The notes under the pieces are model-generated. The model had not been told where the DNA came from. It searched no databases and saw nothing but the letters and a program-made list of their open reading frames with translations. The translations under genes and the position numbers were made by a program. This document shows, piece by piece, positions 1-17,323 of a DNA stretch of 64,000 nt. Origin of the DNA: Xiphophorus maculatus. Taxonomy: Eukaryota > Chordata > Actinopteri > Cyprinodontiformes > Poeciliidae. The DNA is taken from assembly GCF_002775205.1 (NCBI RefSeq), contig NC_036443.1, positions 31,831,717-31,895,716 on the forward strand, read 5' to 3'. The number at the start of each line of letters is the position of its first letter. Position 1 is the first letter of the stretch.

Positions 1-1030
1 AGAGCAAGAGGCAGCATGAGAACAGAGGAAAGTTTGAACTCTGTAATAGTTTAGTGAAACAGAAAAATGAATCATCCAGAACAATCAACACGTTTGGACA
101 TTGAACTTCTTTTACCTGCGTACAGAAACTGGACTCAGAACCTCAGTGGCTGGATGGAACTTTGGTTGGATGTTTGGTTGGTAAATAATCACCTCTACAA
201 TCAATAATTATCAAGACTGACTGATATGAAGCACTGATATTGTTCAGCTGTAATGCTGGATGTGACTGTCACAGAAGCCCCGCCCTTCTCTCCAGTTCTT
301 CCTCCAGGGATTGGTCAGATTGATGGCTCAGATTGTCAGGAACCAATCAGATTGACCGGCTGCAGCCAGATCCATTTCCTGTTTCCTGTCCTGATTGATG
401 GCAGTAATAATCTCTGCTACAGGAGGAACTGGGAACCAGTTTAACTCTGTCTGGTGTTGGAGCTTCGGTCAGGTTTGGACTTTAACGACGAGTCGGCTCT
501 GGTGAATGGAGCTGAATCAACATTTCATGGTGACGTAACCATGGCAACGGGCCGAGGCTGAACGTGATTTACCTTGAGGGGGAAGAAATGAATGATTCAC
601 AGCTTCACTAGCAGGGAACCACAACACACACACTAACACACACTAACACACACACAGAGTGGTGTAGGTGACCTGCTGCCTCCTGCTGCCTTGTTGTCGT
701 GGGTGACCATGTCCTGTCGTCATGGTGACAGCAGATGAAATAAAATGTCGCAGCAGCTTCACACACACACAGTCCTGATTCTCTGCTGTTGTTCTGAGGA
801 CTGTCGGATCCAAACCCGGTTTTAAACGGTTCTGAACGTCCAGCCTGGTCCTCACACAGCAGGTAAACTCAGACAAACAGGAGCAGAACACACACACACA
901 CACACACACACACAGGCCTGTGTGACGTCATATTAAAAGAAGATAAGCAGTATCTTTCTGCAGTCACCATGACGACGCATCATCATGGCCACAGATGAAG
1001 ATGAAGATGGACACCTGGACATGTTCTTAC
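1..1030. other. no gene recognised
   Basis: I see no convincing coding exon here. The short open frames have no recognisable protein character. An AC dinucleotide run occupies about 888-914. If the signal-peptide exon at 1031-1084 is real, its first intron would begin at 1030 and run leftward through this stretch, with later exons possibly outside the window. Confidence 0.4.
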
Positions 1031-1084
1031 CTGAGCGGCGTGGAGCAGAGCGGCGCCGAGCAGCAGGAGGCCGAGAGACGCCAT
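1031..1084 (-). CDS. possible first coding exon encoding a signal peptide
   Basis: Read on the minus strand, an ATG at 1084 opens 18 codons, MASLGLLLLGAALLHAAQ, ending in a consensus splice donor (CAG then GTAAGA at 1030). The peptide has a short polar start, a leucine/alanine core and small residues near its end, as in a cleavable secretory signal sequence. The exon ends in phase 0, as many signal-peptide exons do. The body of the gene would lie at lower coordinates and is not recognisable here, so the product is unknown. A chance open stretch in GC-rich DNA cannot be excluded. Confidence 0.4.
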
Positions 1085-4059
1085 GCTGCAGACGGAGGGA
1101 GACACACACTGAGGAAGAGGAGGAGGAGGAAGAGCAGGGAGGAGCTATGACTCAGGAGAGGAAGAGGAGGAGAGCTCTGCTTCATCAGCATTGCAACAAA
1201 CTGAAAGCATCAAATATCACCAGTAAAATGCATCAAATTATATTCATGTGCAATAATTCACTGATCTATAGAAACAGAAATTCTCAAATGAAGGTATTCT
1301 GTTTAATCCAGGACTGTTCAGCTTCCAATCTGCTGCTGTTTTATACAAGTTATGTTATGGATTACATGGGTAGTGTCTATGCCAGAGGTGTCCAAAGTGC
1401 GGCTCGTGGGCCATTTGTGGTCTTTCTAACAACGGTGTGGCTGGAACAAACCTGACTTCTGTCATTTATTCACATGAGAATTTCAATGAAAACTTTAATT
1501 CTTCTTTAACAGAATGTTAGAGCCAGAACATTTTTGTTTTATAGCAATGTTTACTTTCTATTTTAATGTTATAGAAAGTAGGACTATTGACTTTTGCTAA
1601 AAAGAAAAACTGAACCTGGAAGAGGACGAGGCCACATTGAGCCAACATGACCAAGGCTACGTCGCAGCGCTAACAGTTCTGATGAACTCTGCAATTTTAG
1701 AAGAAACGGTGCGCAGCTAACTGACACCAGACAAGAAAAACAAGGCCTGAAAGAAAACCTGGCCAAGAGAAGATGGCACTATAAGCAGCATCTTCACTCA
1801 GTGAGAGGCTGAGCCATCAACAAGCTAGGCTAGGCTAGGCTACAAGCTAGATTAGCTAGGCTAGAAGCTAGCTTTTAGACAAGGAGGGCAAGACAGAATC
1901 AGCGGAGTTACCGGAAGAAAGGAAAGGTGTTGATATTTTTGGTGTTTCTGGACTGATTGTTTAAAAAACTCGACCTTCTTATGGACTGAGCAGAACTCTG
2001 ACCCAGAAACCGGACTTCAGTGGGGAAGCCGATCAATCGCGGTAACGTTTGGGAACTATCGTGCTAAAGAGGAGGTAATGAGAAAAAACGAGTCTTCTGT
2101 GAAGAAACTGTCATTTGTTGTGGACCGTAACTATCTACAGCGCTTAGCGGTCAGTCCTCCAGAGCCGCCATCCTGCTCCAACACGCCTGCGTCCAATGAA
2201 CGGCTCGCCTCGCCACCAGGCCTTTCAGAGCTGAATGGCTGCTGGTGCGGGAGTCCCGGTCTGTTGGACTGGACTGGAGCAGAACCTGGTCTAAAGCATC
2301 CCGGGTCAGGAGGCGTTTCTGCTGTCATGGCAGAAGGTGAAACCGGGAGCCTGACGCATCGGGATCAGTACGCAGAAAATCCGAGATGACTCAGGAAAAA
2401 CGGACACCTAACCAAGTCGGTTCAGTTTTCCAGTGACTCAACCACTTTTCTTTAATCTTTGATGGATGAGCAGAGCGACCTCCAGTAACTCTTCATGAAA
2501 AGATTCATACTTCTGTTCAATACTCTGATAAAAGGTCGGCTTGATTATGCCTCGTTTACACAAAGTACTTGTCAGAAATATCTGTCATATAACTCAAATT
2601 TGTTTTAAGTCATGTTTGATGTAAACATTGGGGGGTATTGGGGGGGATTAGGGGTTTTTACCCGCCCACTGAGTCAGCCGCGCCTCCCTGGACTGGAAGC
2701 TGTTTGTTGTTTTTACCTTAAAGCGGCCGATAACTTTCTGACCGATATTCCTCTATCGGTTTGATACAGTAGCGGCTTCTGCATTTCCCATATCTGTGTC
2801 CTCTGTCACTCTTTTTCAGCAGTTAAATCTGTTTAATCCGTTGTTAACATGTCGTAACTCGTTTTTCCGAGCCGCCTTTAAACACAACATGAGCGCTAAG
2901 ATGCTAGCTGGGTTTATACCTGTGGGCAGGAGACCTGCTGCTGTGCAGAGCTGCTCAGGTGTGTTAGAATCATGGCAGCAAACCAACAAAACGCAAAGAA
3001 CTAGGCACAATTTTCCCCCCAAACTAACAGAGTGAGTTGGGTAATGCTGCTGGATGAAGCTAATGTTAGCTAAAAGATGGCTAGCTAATGTTAGCTAAAA
3101 GATGGCTAGCTAATGTTAGCTAAAAGATGGCTAGCTAATACCAATACAGCACCGTAAGCTTGTTAACTAGTAGCCTGTAGTTGTTGTCTATGTTCAAAAG
3201 TTTTGGAAATAAGCTATTTATAAGAGCAGTTTTACTGCACTGTTCATATTATTATTGCATTTGCTACGTAGATTCATTTTTGCCCCCCTGCTGGGGAAAC
3301 ATTTTTTTACATCTCCAGGTAACAAAGTCTCTTCTCCTTTAACAGCCAGATTCACTGGTGGTGAATCTACATGTGGATAAAGCAGCGCCACCCAGTGGAC
3401 ACATTGAATTATGTCTGTCTGTAATGACCCGGTCACCCTGGATCCATTCCGCTTCCGGTCCGTCTCTTCGTTCATTCATCTGTTGGGTTAATAAATACAC
3501 TCAGACCCTCAGCAATTATCATTTATTGAAACTTTTCACTGAAGAAACAGGGAGGGGACGGGTCTCCATGGCAACAAGTCACACAAGCACACATCACTGT
3601 CAATACCATTGCCATGGTTACTGATGCTGGGCAGTACTTCATCTTACAGGAAGTTACATCACAAAGCCCAAGAGGAGAAGCCATGAGGACGAACAACTGA
3701 GGAAGAGGAGGGCATGAAGGAGGAGATGAAGAGCAAAGGGAAAAGAAGAAATAGATTAAAAGATGCACAGAAGGTGAGGAAGAGGAGGAAAACATATCTG
3801 ATGAAGCATTGACAGGAAATGATCTCACACACACCTCAACAGGAAACAGGAAGTAGAATCACACTGATCTTCAGTTACTGAACAACACAAAAAGAAAACA
3901 TGTCACCATGTGGAGGCGATACCGACGCTAAAAACAGCTTCACGTTCAAAAAACAACCCAAGAAGAAGAAGAAGAGGAGGAGGAGGAGGAGGAGGAAGCA
4001 TCAGAGTTTTCAGGAGAACGTTCCAGAGAGAGCTGTGATTGGCTGAGAGCAGGGAGACA
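1085..4059. other. intergenic, no gene recognised; old transposon fragments
   Basis: No exon is supported. Around 1383-1412 the sequence reads like the end of a hAT-type MITE (GAGGTGTCCAAAGTGCGGC), but no matching opposite end or target duplication could be fixed. A purine-rich GGA/AGA stretch precedes the minisatellite at about 3960-4000. This region could include distal 3' UTR of syp, which is transcribed leftward. Confidence 0.35.
3061..3135. repeat. three tandem copies of a 25-bp unit
   Basis: The 25-bp unit begins TAATGTTAGCTAAAAGATGG and starts at 3061, 3086 and 3111, with virtually identical copies. It is a short young tandem duplication in noncoding DNA. Confidence 0.9.
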
Positions 4060-5670
4060 CTGATGGCCGATTGGGCCCTTAGGCGGACGATTGGGCCTCA
4101 GACGGACGATTGGGCCTCAGACGGACGATTGGGCCTCAGATGGACGATTGGGCCCTCAGACGGACGATTGGGCCCTCAGACGGACGATTGGGCCTCAGAT
4201 GGACGATTGGGCCTCAGATGGACGATTGGGCCTTCTGATGGACGATTGGGCCTCAGATGGACGATTGGGCCTCAGACGGACGATTGGGCCTCAGACGGAC
4301 GATTGGGCCTTCTGATGGACGATTGGGCCCTCAGACGGACGATTGGGCCTTCTGATGGACGATTGGGCCTCAGATGGACGATTGGGCCCTCAGACGGACG
4401 ATTGGGCCTCAGATGGACGATTGGGCCTCAGATGGACGATTGGGCCTCAGATGGACGATTGGGCCTCAGACGGACGATTGGGCCCTCAGACGGATGATTG
4501 GGCCTTCAGACGGACGATTGGGCCCTCAGACGGACGATTGGGCCTTCAGATGGACGATTGGGCCCTCAGACGGACGATTGGGCCCTCAGACGGACGATTG
4601 GGCCTTCTGATGGACGATTGGGCCTCAGACGGACGATTGGGCCTTCTGATGGACGATTGGGCCTTCAGGTGGACGATTGGGCCCTCAGATGGACGATTGG
4701 GCCTTCAGATGGACGATTGGGCCTTCAGATGGACGATTGGGCTCTCAGACGGACGATTGGGCCCTCAGACGGACGATTGGGCCTTCTGATGGACGATTAG
4801 GCCTTCAGATGGACGATTGGGCCTTCAGATGGACGATTAGGCCTCAGACGGACGATTGGGGCTTCAGATGGACGATTGGGCCTTCAGATGGCCAATTGGG
4901 CCTCAGATGGACGATTGGGCCCTCAGATGGACGATTGGGCCTTCTGATGGACGATTGGGCCTTCAGATGGACGATTGGACCTTCAGATGGACGATTGGGC
5001 TCTCAGACGGACGATTGGGCCCTCAGACGGACGATTGGGCCTTCTGATGGACGATTAGGCCTTCTGATGGACGATTAGGCCTTCAGATGGACGATTGGGC
5101 TCTCAGACGGACGATTGGGCCCTCAGACGGACGATTGGGCCTTCTGATGGACGATTGGGCCTTCAGATGGACGATTAGGCCTTCAGATGGACGATTGGGC
5201 CTTCTGATGGACGATTAGGCCTCAGATGGACGATTGGGCCCTCAGACGGACGATTGGGCCCTCCGACGGACGATTGGGGCTTCAGATGGCCAATTGGGCC
5301 TTCAGATGGACGATTGGGCCTTCAGATGGACGATTGGGCCTCAGACGGACGATTGGGCCTTCACATGGACGATTGGGCCTTCAGATGGACGATTGGGCCT
5401 CAGACGGACGATTGGGCCTTCACATGGACGATTGGGCCCTTAGACAGGCAGTTGGGCCCTCAGACCGACGATTGGGCCTTCAGATGGACGATTGGGCCCT
5501 TAGATGGACGATTGGGCCTTCAGACAGACGATTGGGCCTTCAAAGGGACGATTGGACCCACAGATGGATGTTTGGGCCTTCAGATGGACGATTGGGCCTT
5601 CAAAGGGACGATTGGACCCACAGATGGATGTTTGGGCCTTCAGATGGACGATTGGGCCTTCAGACATTTC
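4060..5670. repeat. 1.6-kb minisatellite, 19-20-bp unit
   Basis: About eighty head-to-tail copies of a unit near GATTGGGCCTCAGACGGAC fill this block. Variants carry CCTCAGACGG, CTCAGATGG, TTCTGATGG or TTCAGATGG in the middle, so units are 19 or 20 bp. The mix of unit lengths keeps several overlapping frames open (repeating DDWA, RRTIGPS and DGRLG peptides). These frames are artefacts of the repeat and are not annotated as genes. The array starts to degrade near 5430, and the last copies include a duplicated 60-bp block (5521-5580 and 5581-5640). Confidence 0.97.
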
Positions 5671-6409
5671 CTCAGCAGGAATGTAGTAGATAGCTGTACA
5701 CAGCTTGTTAATTGTACTCACAATGACAGGAAGCCATTTTGGATCTAGTTTCCATGGACGCCACCATGCCGGCGTCCAGGCTGCATTTGCTACAAGTCCA
5801 GACTGACATCACTTCCTGTGTGGATATTTACATGCAGCAACACAAAGAGCTGGGAGGCGATGCTGGTGGACCAGCGGCTCATCGTTTTCTATCCGGATCT
5901 CTGTTTGGTTCTGATCTGAACCGGATCGTTGAACCCACTCTGAACAGCATTGATTAGCAATCTGGTTTTTGGGGCGGGGTTTATTGCAACAAGAAATCCC
6001 AGGGTCCAATAGGAAGCGAGAAGAAAGGGTTGAGATTATATATCTGTTCATAAGTGATATCTATACAACACAAACATACATTCTGTCCACAGATACAGAC
6101 CCGAACATGAAGATCAACCAGAACCTCTGGGTTCTACTCAGCACTGCTTGGTCTAGTTGTGGGTTTCTCATTTAGATTCTCTTTTCGTCATTTACACACT
6201 GATTCACAGCAGTGAACATTTATCCCAACCCCGCCCAGTAATGTTGCAGGCAGGCTGGAGTGTTGCATTGTGGGTAGGTTGCAGGCGACCCACTGCTGGT
6301 TCACTCCGGCACTTCCTGTGAAAGAAACACCAACATCAGATGATGATGTCCGGTTAACATCCAGTCTTCACTCAGAAGCATCGCCTGGACTCACCTGCTT
6401 CCTGTCGCC
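5671..6409 (-). other. putative syp 3' UTR and flank
   Basis: This stretch follows the syp stop codon on the minus strand and holds no other recognisable gene. A candidate poly(A) signal lies at 5980-5985. The end of the transcript cannot be fixed from sequence alone. Confidence 0.35.
5980..5985 (-). terminator. candidate syp poly(A) signal
   Basis: AATAAA on the minus strand (TTTATT on plus), about 430 nt past the syp stop codon. It is the nearest canonical signal I noticed, but fish syp 3' UTRs may be longer and another AATAAA lies near 3530. Confidence 0.25.
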
Positions 6410-12617
<6,208 letters not shown>

Positions 12618-12654
12618 CCTGCCGCCTGGAGAGGAGAGGAGAGATGGAGAGATG

Positions 12655-12690
12655 GAGGAGGAGGAGGAGGAGGAGGAGGAGGAGGAGGAG
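12655..12690. repeat. (GGA)n microsatellite
   Basis: Uninterrupted GGA triplets directly upstream of syp exon 1 on the minus strand (polypyrimidine in the sense strand). Confidence 0.95.
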
Positions 12691-12721
12691 CCGGGGGAGG
12701 GGGGGCGGTGCGTCAGCGGGG

Positions 12722-12772
<51 letters not shown>
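12722..12772. repeat. (TTA)n microsatellite
   Basis: About 17 uninterrupted TTA/ATT triplets. Confidence 0.97.
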
Positions 12773-12773
<1 letters not shown>

Positions 12774-14545
12774 GTGTCAGAAATTAAAATATACAACAAC
12801 AAGCGGGACAGAGGCAGCAAATAAATACAAATTCATATTTTTATGTAATTTTGACGGAGGGGGGTCAGTGGGGGGAGGGGGGCTCATCACTGTAGTGGGA
12901 GGTGATGACGTAAATGATGACAATGATGGCGACGCATCATGTGACCCGGAAAGTGACGTAAACAAAAGCAATGGCTACAGTATGCACAGATGGGAGTAAT
13001 TTATCATCATTATTATTATTGTTGTTATTATTGTTGTTGGTTAATAACTCCGCCTTCTGCTCTGTCAGGCTCAGTGATTATCTGTCAGCAGAATTCAGTA
13101 CTTTAACATCAAGAATTATAAAATTAAATGTCCCAACCAATAAATATAAGTATTCAAATAAATTGTTTCATAAGTCTCAATATATGGAATCAAAACAGTT
13201 TGATGTATTTTCCAGCCCAGTTATGAAATTCTGCGCTCAGGTTTTTCCCACACTGTTATGGAGCCACTTGCAAATTAATCCCAAAAAATGAACAGCAATA
13301 ATCTGGTTTCTGTAGCCACAGAGAAACCAAAGTTTGATTTTCACCAAGTTATTCTTACATTTATAAATGTCAGAGTTCCAAACTATTTTGTTCACAGGCT
13401 CAATATTTACCTCACAAACTGGAGAATTATTTTTCAGGTTAGGTATTTAGTTCCTATCCAGATGTTTATGTCTGAGCTGAAAATGTTGGTTGCTGGTTAA
13501 ATATTTGGCTTGGAATAGAAACGTGTGGGATGTGGATCCGAGTAGATTAGAGTTAGAATGAGACATGAACGTCTTTCTGGACCGTGTTCATGTCTCCGTC
13601 CTCTACAGAGCTGGGCAGAAATCTGTGTTTTAGTAAAATGAGCTGACAGACATTCTCATAGACGTAAAGATCTTTCATGGTGACATTTTCTCTCAGGTTG
13701 GGAAAACGCAGCTTAAATAAAGTCTAAAGTTGTTCAAAACGGTCCAACAGCTCAGAGTCATGGTGTCTAAAGAATGTAGGACTGTGGATTAATTAAAGCC
13801 AATCATTAGCATTAAGCTACATTTGGGCTGCCAGCCTGAACTTTATGTCATGTTTGATTGTTGATTCTATGATGCATGACTTTGTGTTTTAGTGTTTTTA
13901 TGATGTAAAGCACTTAGAGATGCCTGGCTGCTGAAATGTGCTGTACAGATCCAATTTCATTGATTGATTGATTGATTGATATATAATGATGGAAAATAGT
14001 TCAGAACTTTATCTCTGTTTATTTTGGTGATTATGACTTTTAGCTGATGCCATGTTCACTTTTCCATTAGCTGTTGGCCAGAACCACATGAAAACCCGAA
14101 CTGAACGGGTCTTAGGAATAAAACTGGCTCTTTATTTCTGCTTCCTGCAGCCGGGAAGCGACCACAGGGGGCGCTGTCCTCTCAGCTGCACCTCCTGAGC
14201 GTGGGTCTTCGCCTGTGGGACAGGAAGTAATCTTACCGTTAGTTCCGGTCCACAGACTGCAGCGGCCGAAAGTCCAAAGTCTCGCTCTGCTGTTCGGTAC
14301 CTGATAAACTGACCTGGGACCAGCCGTCAGCAGCCGCAGGTAAGAACCACAGGACAGGTCCTGGCCCAGCCACGCGTTTCCATGGTTACCGTCCCCACCG
14401 ATAAGAGAAACTGCGATCGGTGGCCATTTAGTTGACCAATCAGATTTGAGGATCGGCAGGCGGTCACTTTCCCGCCCTGACTCGGGAAGACGCTGAAAAT
14501 GCGTCGGTGGCTTCAGAGCTCTACTTCCGTTTCCATGGCGCGCTA
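12773..14545. other. intergenic between syp and the kinase gene
   Basis: AT-rich DNA without a supported exon. TGACGTAA-like motifs occur near 12905 and 12954 upstream of syp. A LINE 3' tail is annotated separately at 13855-13985. The long minus-strand open frame at 14112-14567 overlaps the kinase promoter side and has no protein family character. Confidence 0.5.
13855..13985 (+). mobile_element. truncated L2-like LINE 3' tail
   Basis: The phrase TGTAAAGCACTTAGAGATGCC, continuing through GCTGAAATGTGCTGTACAGATC and ending in tandem ATTG/GATT, is the conserved 3' end of many fish L2-type non-LTR retrotransposons. Only the tail is present, as expected of a 5'-truncated insertion. Confidence 0.55.
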
Positions 14546-14589
14546 TGACGTAACGTCGCCCTAACAAAGATGAAAGTCAAGTGACGTCA
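14546..14589 (+). promoter_or_regulatory. CRE motifs upstream of the kinase gene
   Basis: A half-variant CRE (TGACGTAA, 14546-14553) and a full palindromic CRE (TGACGTCA, 14582-14589) lie about 170 and 127 bp before the kinase ATG. Such sites bind CREB/ATF factors and are often found in broad vertebrate promoters. Binding is inferred only from the motif. Confidence 0.45.
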
Positions 14590-14715
14590 TAGACTCGTCA
14601 TAGAGCTTCTCAGCCGCCGTCATTTCTCTTGTCAGATTCCGCAGATCTTTGAAGGAACCTCCTGGTTTTTTAAGAGACATTTTCCGAGGTTTCCAAGAGT
14701 TTCGACTTGTTAAAA

Positions 14716-16836
14716 ATGTCGGTTTTTGGTTCTAAGCCAGAATTTAACCTCCAGAAAAATACAGTCCTGGTCAGCAAAACGAACCAGTTCGTAGTGGAAG
14801 ACCTGATGGCGCGCGGAGGCTACGGCTGTGTGGTGAAGTGCAGGAAGGTGGAGACGGAGGAGATGGTGGCCGTAAAGCTGGTGAAGCGATCGCAGTACGA
14901 CTCCGGCGTCAATGAAATGAAAATCTTTAAGACACTCAGACAATTTAAGGGCGGCAATACAAACATAGTGAAATTTCTGGAACATTTTGAGCACAACAAC
15001 CATTTCTGCCTGGCGTTTGAGATGTTGGACATTAATCTATACGAATACATCAGGTGTAGGTATTTTTTTCCTTTGGACATCAACGAAATCCGAGTTTTGG
15101 CGCAGCAGCTGCTTGTAGCTCTGAAAGTCCTGAAAGAGTTACGTGTAACACACAGAGATATAAAATGTGACAACATCATGCTAGTTGATCGGGCGTCGCA
15201 GCCGCTGCGGGTGAAGCTGATAGACTTTGGTCTCTCCACCAGAACCTACAGCATGAGGAATTACGTGTTCAAGCAGCCGCTGTCTTACAGATCCCCAGAC
15301 GTCATCCTGGACTTTCCTTTAGATGAAGCTATAGACATGTGGGGTCTAGGATGTGTTTTAGCCTTTTTGTACCTCGGTCGCCACCTGTTTCCCTCGCGGG
15401 CCGAGTACGAAACCTTAAGTGTGATGCTCAAGCTTCTAGGAAAGCCTCACGATACTCTGCTGACCTTCGGACTCAGCACAGAACGGTTCTTTAAGTGTGT
15501 CAAAGGGGAATTTACGTACACTTGGTTACTAAAAACGACAGAGGAATATTATGATGACTCGGGTGAGGTGGTCGTGCTTCGTCCTGGAGTTCATTCGGAC
15601 CTGAGCTGTTTGGATGACCTGCAGAAAAAGCGACCAGAGTCCAAGGATCCTTTGGAGAAGAGGGATTTACTGTCTTTCATTGACCTTCTCAAAAAGATGC
15701 TGGATATGAATCCTTCAAGACGGATCGCCCCCCTGAAGGCGTTGAACCATGAATTTATCACAATGGCTCACCTGTCTGCTGACTCCAGCAGCCCTTATGT
15801 GATTGCGTCCCAGACGAAGATGGTAAAGGTGGAAGAGGAAGAGCCTGAAGTGGAGAACTCCACCTCTGCAGGACCCAGTCTGCCACAGGAGAGCTTAGAC
15901 TCAACTCCTCATGTAGATGGCAATAAGGAATCAGAGAAGAAAGCAGCTGAGCGGAAACAAGCAGCACCGGGCCCGGGGCCCACCGTGACCAAAGGTCAGG
16001 CGAAACCGGGCTGCAGACCGGCAGGCATGAACCCAAGCGGCCATAAAACGGGACCGTCGGCAAGTTCAAGCAGGCACACCACGGTTCCTCCAGCCACCGT
16101 CAGGAAGAACAAGAACAAGAGTAACAATTGCAAACCTGGGAAACCAGGTACTGAGTGCTTAGATAATTTCTCTTGTACTGAATCCTCATTTTCAGTCAGT
16201 TCTGCAGAGATCTCAGCCAGTCAAACTGGAGACAACCCAACAGCTGCTGAAATAGATTCAGAGGCAATACTCCAAAAGATCTTTGAGGGTTTTAGACTTA
16301 AAAAAGCAGCCACCTCAAAGTCTCCATTTCCAACTGATTCCTGTGATCCCAAGACAGAAACCCCCTCCGATCCGAGCGAGAAGCCCACCAACGTTTCAAA
16401 AACGCCCGGCAGTAAAGATGAAAATAACAAAAATACTGATAAAGTTTCAAACTCTGGACGATTCAACACAATGCCTTCATGCTTAGCAGGTTTGGGCCAT
16501 GAAACACACGAAGCACCAACCAGTTGGGCCGACAGTGACGGCAAATACAGAAACACCAGAATTAAATCACAAGTTGTCAAAGTGAATCCCATCGTCACGG
16601 TTACAAACAAGAAACTCCCAACTGAAGACCAGGAACCAGGCGAACCGACCCGGTCCGACAGCACCAGGCAGCCGGACCGCTCTGCCAGAACGACGCTCAC
16701 ACACCGCCCTGCTTCTGTCCAGGACCGGTCCGGCCAAACCGAGAACTGCGCCCAGTTCACCGAGGTCAAAACGAGGAATACGTGTCTCAGGAGGATGAAG
16801 AACTTTGCCACGCGGGTCTTAAGATGTTTAGAGTAG
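14716..16836 (+). CDS. intronless HIPK/DYRK-type protein kinase, 706 aa
   Basis: One open frame without introns encodes a Ser/Thr kinase domain (about residues 25-352) and a long Ser/Thr/Pro/Lys-rich tail with no recognised domain. Kinase marks: a glycine loop GGYGCVV near residues 34-40, the ATP lysine in VAVK (K54), a probable helix-C Glu at 67, HRD at 146-148 followed by IKCDN, DFG at 170-172, and DMWGLGC in helix F. The helix-F and substrate-lobe text is closest to homeodomain-interacting protein kinases. APE is SPD (193-195), and Ser190 sits where HIPKs carry the first activation-loop tyrosine. The ATG at 14716 is chosen because it precedes the conserved N-terminal region and is the first ATG of the frame. 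It lies between syp and cacna1f on the opposite strand. Its lack of introns suggests a retrocopy origin. The catalytic triad is intact, so activity is likely, and the substrates are unknown. Confidence 0.88.
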   Translation: MSVFGSKPEFNLQKNTVLVSKTNQFVVEDLMARGGYGCVVKCRKVETEEMVAVKLVKRSQYDSGVNEMKIFKTLRQFKGGNTNIVKFLEHFEHNNHFCLAFEMLDINLYEYIRCRYFFPLDINEIRVLAQQLLVALKVLKELRVTHRDIKCDNIMLVDRASQPLRVKLIDFGLSTRTYSMRNYVFKQPLSYRSPDVILDFPLDEAIDMWGLGCVLAFLYLGRHLFPSRAEYETLSVMLKLLGKPHDTLLTFGLSTERFFKCVKGEFTYTWLLKTTEEYYDDSGEVVVLRPGVHSDLSCLDDLQKKRPESKDPLEKRDLLSFIDLLKKMLDMNPSRRIAPLKALNHEFITMAHLSADSSSPYVIASQTKMVKVEEEEPEVENSTSAGPSLPQESLDSTPHVDGNKESEKKAAERKQAAPGPGPTVTKGQAKPGCRPAGMNPSGHKTGPSASSSRHTTVPPATVRKNKNKSNNCKPGKPGTECLDNFSCTESSFSVSSAEISASQTGDNPTAAEIDSEAILQKIFEGFRLKKAATSKSPFPTDSCDPKTETPSDPSEKPTNVSKTPGSKDENNKNTDKVSNSGRFNTMPSCLAGLGHETHEAPTSWADSDGKYRNTRIKSQVVKVNPIVTVTNKKLPTEDQEPGEPTRSDSTRQPDRSARTTLTHRPASVQDRSGQTENCAQFTEVKTRNTCLRRMKNFATRVLRCLE

Positions 16837-17323
16837 CGGACGTTTCTCAGCTCTGTGGTCCGGAGTCTGGGTTTCCAGAGCCGGGGTTCTGTAGCTGGGT
16901 CAGGGAACCAGCTGAAGGTCCGCCCCGCAGGTGGAGATGTTCTCCGGGAGCGCCGGTCCTCCTACCGATCCAGCAGGTTCCTCCTCGGACCTCAGGGGAA
17001 TCTCAGCAGATTTTCCTCCTTCGTCAGAAATCTCGCTGCAATAACCTTCCAACGATCCAAGCAGCCGGTTTTGGATCTGCTGAGTTGGTTTTTATCCTTT
17101 AGATCACGAGTCAAACCTCAGACATGGGGGGCCGGAGTCCTGCAGCTGCTGCAGCGCCTGGTCCAGCACAGCAGAATCAAGATGGCTCCTCAGAATGGAA
17201 ACAAGGCCTCCAGACTCCTGGTAGTAACCAGATTGTCTGGTTCAGCTGCAGCAGAGGAGCATCTAGAAGCTGCAGGTCTGGAGTTTGACTCCTGCTCTAC
17301 TCCTTCAACCTTCAGTTAATAAA
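16837..17323 (+). other. putative kinase-gene 3' UTR
   Basis: Sequence from the kinase stop codon to the first AATAAA. A plus-strand open frame at 16855-17319 lies here in another phase. It has no protein family character and is treated as UTR. Confidence 0.45.
17318..17323 (+). terminator. candidate poly(A) signal of the kinase gene
   Basis: AATAAA about 480 nt past the kinase stop codon, with a T-rich sequence shortly before it. It is the first canonical signal downstream. Confidence 0.45.

Noticed and set aside
3061..3135. Possible CRISPR-like direct repeat array
   Set aside because: Units abut without spacers and the genome is vertebrate; this is a simple tandem repeat.
4039..5748. Overlapping plus-strand frames repeating DDWA and RRTIGPS peptides
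   Set aside because: Products of the 19-20-bp minisatellite in all phases, with no gene-like start, splice sites or unique sequence.
14112..14567. Minus-strand 151-codon frame upstream of the kinase
   Set aside because: Overlaps the kinase promoter region and has no protein character; GC-rich DNA gives such frames by chance.
16855..17319. Plus-strand 154-codon frame just after the kinase stop
   Set aside because: No family similarity, lies within the probable 3' UTR and ends at the poly(A) signal; considered but not supported as a separate gene or a frameshifted kinase tail.
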